A stretch of DNA of 64,000 nt, taken from NCBI RefSeq assembly GCF_029962835.1, contig NC_080590.1:56728001-56792000 (forward strand), read 5' to 3'. The position numbers were made by a program, and so were the translations under genes. Below are positions 57,895 to 64,000 of this stretch, in pieces. Each line of letters opens with the position of its first letter. Within the stretch, counting starts at the first letter, position 1. The notes beneath the pieces were generated by a model that had not been told where the DNA came from, ran no database searches, and saw nothing but the letters and a program-made list of their open reading frames with translations. This stretch comes from Magnolia sinica (Eukaryota; Streptophyta; Magnoliopsida; Magnoliales; Magnoliaceae).

Positions 57895-58977
57895 ACAAAT
57901 AAATGGTTTTGAACATCAAGAGATTCATGCGTGGTGGAGAGTAAAAAATCAGAAGTAGGCAATAATCGGAATATGAACTAATACAGATGGGCAATAACAC
58001 TTACTCAAATGACAATGGAAATCGTGTCAGTCCACTAAATGGGCGCCAGTGAACTTTCCGCGTTTTGTTGAGTCAAGTTGAGTTTCTTTCAAGTCTTGAC
58101 TAAATTGAATTTTTCCCCCCAAGTTTTGATGGTATATGATCAAGTCGACTTGATTGCGCGAAGTTGAGTTTTCATGTTTAGCCAAGGTTACTACCATTGA
58201 ATGCACCTGAGAGCCCTTACTAGCAATGTCAATAACCAAAATACATCTTATTTATTTATTTTTTGGGGGGATCATCATTTTCCTACTACTTGTATGAGAG
58301 TTTCATTCAAGCAAAAATTCAGAATCTTTCTGCTACTAATATCAGGCTACAATTTTCAGGCATCATTATTTTCCAATTTTGATGCATTTTAATATGTATT
58401 TGTGTAATTGTATAGGGATATTCTAGCACTTGGAAGCATACAAATATACAATAGAAGGCAAAAATCAGCAGCAACTCCCATTGAGAAAATGAATGAGACC
58501 CATTGAATTTTTTTTTTTTTTTTAAAGGTGAATACACACAGTCATAGTCTCTTTCCAACTGCATTTATAACTAGAATTTGGTGAGTCTTCTAATGCAAAA
58601 AACCATTCATTGAGCAGGGGATGACAAAAATAAGGGCAAAAAAAAGTGTCCTACAATCTGATTGTAGCTCAGATTGGGAAAACATGTTTTTAGAGATCCC
58701 TGTGCTAATAGTTTCCTGTCGAACAAGAAAAGACCATCCACAAGAAAATGTATAAATTGAAGAGACGTGTCTTTCATGTACTATCAAATGAAACTAATAT
58801 AAAAAATAAATGAAACTTGCTTGAAGATTTTGAGATAGAAATTACATTTTTTCTGCTGTTGCAAGACAGGTTACATAAGAGTGCTGGCGGAGTGTATTGG
58901 TGCATGTCCCATTAGACAAATGATAGGAAAATATATTTTGGAGCTTTGGGGACCTCAAACTTCCTCAGCTTCCTTAG

Positions 58978-59046
<69 letters not shown>

Positions 59047-60099
59047 AACATTGACTTAATAAAATTGTTCACAAAAAAAAAAAAAAAAAAAAAATAACAA
59101 CTAGATAAATCAAACCATTTTATTTGGAAAGACACACATGATTGAGGTGAATTCAGGTGTCAACTATCAAAGTCTAAGGCAGACGTTAATCTTTCAACGT
59201 AGCTATTCACTAGCTAGTGATATGGATTTTTTTTCCACAATATGCAAACCATTATTCTGTGTGAAGATGCCAAGTTAACATTTATGAATTATTAAGACTT
59301 TGAAGATGCCTATCAAAGAGATGATGAGACCATTGAAAAAGATAATGACAATAACATAAGTTGCATTAGTAATTACTACATCAAAGTTTACTCATACAAC
59401 AAATAGATTTAACAATGCAAGACAAACGGATCAACAAATAGGTTCCACCAATGGACCCCACACGCTGGCCAATTAAGGCCTGTGGCAAAAATCCCATCCA
59501 ATTGGACCATGGGGTCCACAATCCAATCAACAGTCCATCAAATGGCATAATTGCTTGTGGGACAAACAAAGCCAACTGGATGGATGAAACAACAGAGCAA
59601 TTGGACTTAAGGGGCAACAAGTCCAATTAGCTAGGTATTTTTAGAGTTAATACAAATAATATATGCAAAAGTAGGGCTTTTGTACAACCATAGAGCCCTA
59701 AAGAGAGCCATACAGTTGTGGATAAACAGTTTTGAGAGTGTTTGGATCTTTGGATGGGATATTTAATAACATTTTAACTTTACTAATTGATTTGTAGTAG
59801 TTGAGGTATTTTAGGAATGTTTTGTTGAAGGACCAATAGGCTTTTAGCCTTGGCTTTAGTGAATTTTGATTGGGACTTGTGTCATTGGCTATATAACCAA
59901 AATCCAAGTAGTTAGCCTTGTTCTAATGTGTGGGGTTCAAACGTACCTCGTAGGGTGGAAGCTCTCTATGTTGGAATAGTTTGTTGGAATCTATGATAAA
60001 GATTAAAACAGAAATGTATCGAAAGATAATAGTTTGTTCAAATTATTTTAATGTACTGAAAAGGGATGTTGGCATAGTTCACATAATAGAAATACAAAC
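57895..60099. other. Copy C interior with microsatellites
   Basis: About 57965-58070 is shared with copy A (605-720). A GA microsatellite of about 60 bases lies at 58983-59043 and an A-run at 59072-59094. Plus- and minus-strand open stretches have no recognisable family and no paired splice signals. Confidence 0.4.
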
Positions 60100-60247
60100 C
60101 TGTGAAAAAATTCCGTCAACAATCCTGTATGTGAGAGCATGGTTACCATATCTAATAAGATTCTCTTTATCAATCAAGAAATCATGATCCATATCCAGCT
60201 CCCAGAATTTGCAGTATATCGCATAGAAATGTTCATAAGAGAAGTGC
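60100..60247 (-). pseudogene. Trapped PP2A B''-subunit exon (copy C)
   Basis: A 148-bp minus-strand exon, acceptor 'tttttacag', donor GTTTGT. The peptide [18 protein letters not shown] runs on with [12 protein letters not shown] and [18 protein letters not shown]. This is the EF-hand region of plant protein phosphatase 2A regulatory B'' subunits, which read '[30 protein letters not shown](R/K)[17 protein letters not shown]'. B'' subunits bind calcium through such loops (D-D-D-L-D-E pattern seen here) and target PP2A. The match is nearly complete over 49 residues, with few changes, ending at true exon borders. The remaining exons of the parent gene are absent. Confidence 0.9.
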
Positions 60248-60389
60248 CTGTAAAAAAAAAAATTATAAAAAAAAAGAGGGAAAAATAAAACAGGAATTTG
60301 ACAGATGAAGTTAACTCTTTTGCAATGAATCTTACAGCAGGAAGTGTTTCAATGGACAGATGCATTAGGTAGTGTCACCTTTAATCCAT

Positions 60390-60499
60390 AGTGGTTGCAT
60401 TAATATATAAGAATCAATTCTCCTATGCTTAACCACGATAAGAAATCATTCTATAAGAATCAATTCTCCTGTGCTTAACCATGATAAGAAATCATTCCT

Positions 60500-60500
<1 letters not shown>
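60390..60500. repeat. Direct duplication of about 52 bp
   Basis: 'taagaatcaattctcctatg' through 'gataagaaatcatt' occurs twice in tandem with two or three differences, and 'aaccatgataagaaaccaca' recurs at about 60541. Small local duplication inside copy C. Confidence 0.75.
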
Positions 60501-61490
<990 letters not shown>

Positions 61491-61499
61491 TCACTAGCA

Positions 61500-61990
61500 A
61501 GGTTTTCCCCTCTTCTTTTTTTTTTCTTTTTTCTTTTTTTTTTTTTTCTTTTTTTTTGCATCAACTAAGGTGATGCAGCAACCCCTTTTTTTTTTTTTCA
61601 AGAGGGCCATGCCCATAATCTTTGATAAAAGAAACGAAGATGTACATGCTACACTTTCGGGTGGGCTCCACCAAAAACATCGGGCCTCACCTATCATATC
61701 GGAAAATAGAAGACTAGAAAGGGGAATGAAAAAAATCAGAGCATGCCAAGCAGCCACTCAAAATGCAGAAAACTTCAGCTTCTACGCCTCCTTGCCAACC
61801 AATAGCAAGGAGACAATTCCTACTCACCCTCCGCCAGCTACTACCCGTCACCCTGCATTATCCAGATACTCTAAATAAACAAACAAAAAATCTGCAGCCT
61901 AAGTCTCTGCAACAGATAGACTGGATCTGCCCTGCCCTCCCATACAAAGTCTTTGAACATAGCCCAATCTGCTACTGAGAAAATCATTTC
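61500..61990 (-). mobile_element. Possible LINE-type 3' fragment (poly-A tailed, minus strand)
   Basis: Two T-rich tracts (61516-61557 and 61584-61599) at the left edge are an A-rich tail when read on the minus strand. To their right lies about 390 bp that is more GC-rich than its surroundings. A 5'-truncated non-LTR insertion would look like this. No coding motif or clear target duplication was found, so the class is tentative. Plus-strand open stretches over it are not convincing genes. Confidence 0.4.
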
Positions 61991-63104
61991 CTTTGGCGAT
62001 TGCATCTAATGATTGAGCAACAATGCAGACAACTAGCAAAATTTGGAGTATTTTACCATAACTCGCAAAAACATATCATGGTAATTCTTATGCAGACAAC
62101 TAATATAGCTGAAAGACATTGAAAATGCTTCAGATTTAAAGAAACGATTTCCTCACATTTGAAGCACTTGAAGCGAGAAAAAAAAAACATTAAAATTAAC
62201 AACTTGCTTGGGAGCAGGAAATAGCAATACCTGTAATATTACAATGATGACTTCCCAAAGTTTTAGTTATCGTCTATAAGCTTTGTAGTCACATGAGAAC
62301 AAGTTTGACAAAATATAAGATAAACTTAGCTTGAGCTCTTTTTGGAATTGATGTAATTGTGGATACCATCAAACATTATTCATACTACTGACCTCTACCC
62401 TGAAAGAAACAAGTCTAATGAAAGATGGATTCTTCATCATCATCTACATGGGCAGGGGATACAGAGTTGTTGAACCTGAACAGAACATAATAAAGTATAA
62501 ATGAAAATCAGTAAAAGAACAGATGCATGCAATGCCAAGCATCTACACTGTAAGCAACTATGGCACTCCTTATCCAGTAAATAAAATAACAACATGAAAC
62601 ATTCCTTGTTAAGCCATTTCATCAAACAGTTAGCATGCATGAAATATAGGAGGAATTTTTTATTTTTATTTTTTTCCTTACAAGAAGAAAAAGAAAAGGA
62701 AAGAGGAACAATCCACCACAACCAAATCTACCCATACCCTACTCATCTTCGAGCCTGCTGAGATTCAACAGCAAATCACCATCACCACATCTTCATCTAG
62801 CTGCCACAACTCTGCGGCACACAACTGCCGAGCCCATCAAAACCTCTGCTTCCACCCTCTCCATTTGGCATCACCATCACCATCACCACAACTCCACCGG
62901 CTGCCATTACAGATCCATAAAAAACCCATCAAATCCTATAAAATAAAAAAGGAGAAGAAGAAAAAGCATACTGTCTATGTAGGATTAGGGCATCGAACTG
63001 GGTGCTCACTTGGCAACCATCCTCGTTGAAATCCTCATATCTGATCCACTCGTTGAACTCAGAGGGTTAGAGCTACTCACTAATGCTGTTTAGGACATGC
63101 AGAA
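61991..63104. other. Copy C interior near right end, with exon-like scraps
   Basis: A minus-strand segment near 62418-62480, after the acceptor 'gttctgttcag', reads SVSPAHVDDDEESIFH and then a stop. Another near 63000-63050 reads EFNEWIRYEDFNEDG before a GTGAGC donor. Both look like pieces of trapped coding exons, unassigned. 62750-62940 is CAC/CCA-rich. Confidence 0.35.
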
Positions 63105-63300
63105 AAATAGAGAGAGAGAGAGAGGTTGGGAAACAGAGAGGGGAATGGGGCCAAGAGACAGAGATCGAGAGAGGGCGAGGGAAAGGGATAGGCTGAGTGC
63201 GAGAGAGAGAGAGGGTGAGGGAGCGTGGGAGATGGAGAGAGGGCGGGGGAAAGGGAGAGGCTGAGTGCGAGAAAGAGAGAGGGTTTGGGTTTTGGGAGAT
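63105..63300 (-). promoter_or_regulatory. GA-rich block near right end of copy C (putative 5' UTR/promoter)
   Basis: Alternating GAGAGAG and GGGAGAGG runs, the counterpart of the GA blocks in A and B, followed to the right by GC-rich sequence ('gcgcgcacgggacgattagc'). All trapped exons read away from it on the minus strand. Regulatory role inferred from conserved position. Confidence 0.4.
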
Positions 63301-63724
63301 GCCCGCGTGGGATTTCTTTAGGAGAAAGGGCGCGCACGGGACGATTAGCGCGGACGGTTTGGGTTTTGGGGGTGACAGACGGCACCTTCAGTGCTTACTT
63401 TTAGCACTCGTGGGGCCCACCGTAATGTATGTTAGTTATCCACTCCGTCCATTCATTTTAACAGATCATTTTAACAATTGATTCAAAAAAGGATGCATAT
63501 CGAAGCTGTAAACGTACCACATAACATATTAATGATAAATATTTATTTTTAATTATTTCTTATGGTGTGGTCCACTTAGACCTTCAATCTACCTAGTTTT
63601 TAGGCTCATCCACTGAAATTATATATAAGAATTGATGGGTGGCTTAGATAAAACACATACATTCCAACGGGCCTCATGGAGCCCTTTAAGCACCATCTAT
63701 CTCTAATAAGATCATGGTGGGGAT

Positions 63725-63849
63725 GTGGTTTTAGCTACAGATTAAATAGGTTTTAGCTACGGATTAAATCTGTCACATATTAGCTACGGTTTATATCCGT
63801 AGCCAAAAGCTTTCAAAGTCCGTAGCCTTTACTCGATTTTTTGGTAGTG
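63725..63849. repeat. Right terminal/subterminal repeats of copy C
   Basis: 'agctacagattaaatagg', 'agctacggattaaatctgtc', 'tagctacggtttatatccgt', then 'cgattttttggtagtg' at the terminus. More diverged than the A and B right ends. Confidence 0.85.
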
Positions 63850-64000
63850 TTTCAAAAGAAAAGAGAGTCGCAAAAGGTTGAGAAGTGGGTTTTCTCAAAT
63901 AAGATTTTACCCAAGAAAAACCCCAAATCTCAACGAAATTTGAAAATAGATAAATTCAAGAGTCAAATAGAAGAAATCCAGACACAAATCTACAAGAAAA
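63850..64000 (-). mobile_element. Sirevirus-like element resumes after copy C
   Basis: Begins with TTT, the right target duplication of copy C, then 'caaaagaaaagagagtcgca', continuing the retroelement's internal region in the minus orientation beyond the window. Confidence 0.55.

Noticed and set aside
61570-61878. 102-residue plus-strand open stretch
   Set aside because: Starts in a poly-T tract and lies within a probable non-LTR insertion read backwards; no domain.
63080-63385. 101-residue serine/proline/leucine-rich open stretch at the right end of copy C
   Set aside because: Translation of the GA-rich block; more likely leader DNA than protein.

Overview
This window is nuclear DNA of a flowering plant: there are plant LTR retrotransposons, En/Spm-type (CACTA) transposon ends, TTTAGG-type repeats, plant-type split exons, and no operons. 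The abundance of GGGCCC/CACC-rich repeats would fit a large, repeat-rich genome (perhaps a magnoliid; that is a guess). I see no intact host gene, no tRNA, no rRNA and no CRISPR array. The window is almost entirely nested mobile elements, and its host coding matter is exon fragments carried inside DNA transposons.

Main result: three copies of one large CACTA-like transposon family. Copy A is 1-6351 (left part outside the window), copy B is 21622-34407, and copy C is 50214-63849. All share CACTACMAAAAA-type ends, subterminal palindromes built on CTACGGATTAAATCCGTAG, a GA-rich block near the right end, and a minisatellite of about 155 bp. B and C also hold a 2.3-kb or 4.3-kb telomere-like TTTAGG array beside the minisatellite; A is cut off just where its array should lie. 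C has a perfect TTT target duplication and B has TCG/CCG. On the minus strand each copy carries different host exons with intact GT/AG borders. C holds PP2A B'', FIZZY-RELATED, NADP-type GDH, NSF (two consecutive exons) and an SMC4 scrap. B holds a condensin CAP-G-like exon, a callose-synthase-like exon and a coiled-coil exon. A holds a UBA-domain first exon. No transposase was recognised.

Layout. 1-6351 is copy A. 6352-7757 is unassigned. 7758-13714 is a Ty3/gypsy fossil with two LTRs and a CTATC target duplication. 13720-15479 is unassigned apart from a plant-mobile-domain-like piece. 15480 to about 17880 is a Copia/Sirevirus-like LTR plus gag remnant. From about 17880 a Tat/Athila-like 3' end begins; its LTR (18176 to about 41860) is split by a nest. 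In that nest an inverted LTR-like copy 'D0' (18702-40972) is split by a second copy of the same family, 'D1' (20543-38835, target duplication ATCAT). D1 is split by CACTA copy B, which itself holds a solo Copia LTR (27680-29645, target duplication TTATG). About 41860-42630 is a short unassigned stretch plus an LTR scrap. 42631-46705 is a third copy of the D family ('D2'). It is interrupted by a minus-strand Sirevirus-like Copia element (46706 to beyond 64000), which is in turn interrupted by CACTA copy C.

The interest lies in how host exons, telomere-like arrays and terminal palindromes are packaged together, and in a nest whose insertion order can be read from target duplications.
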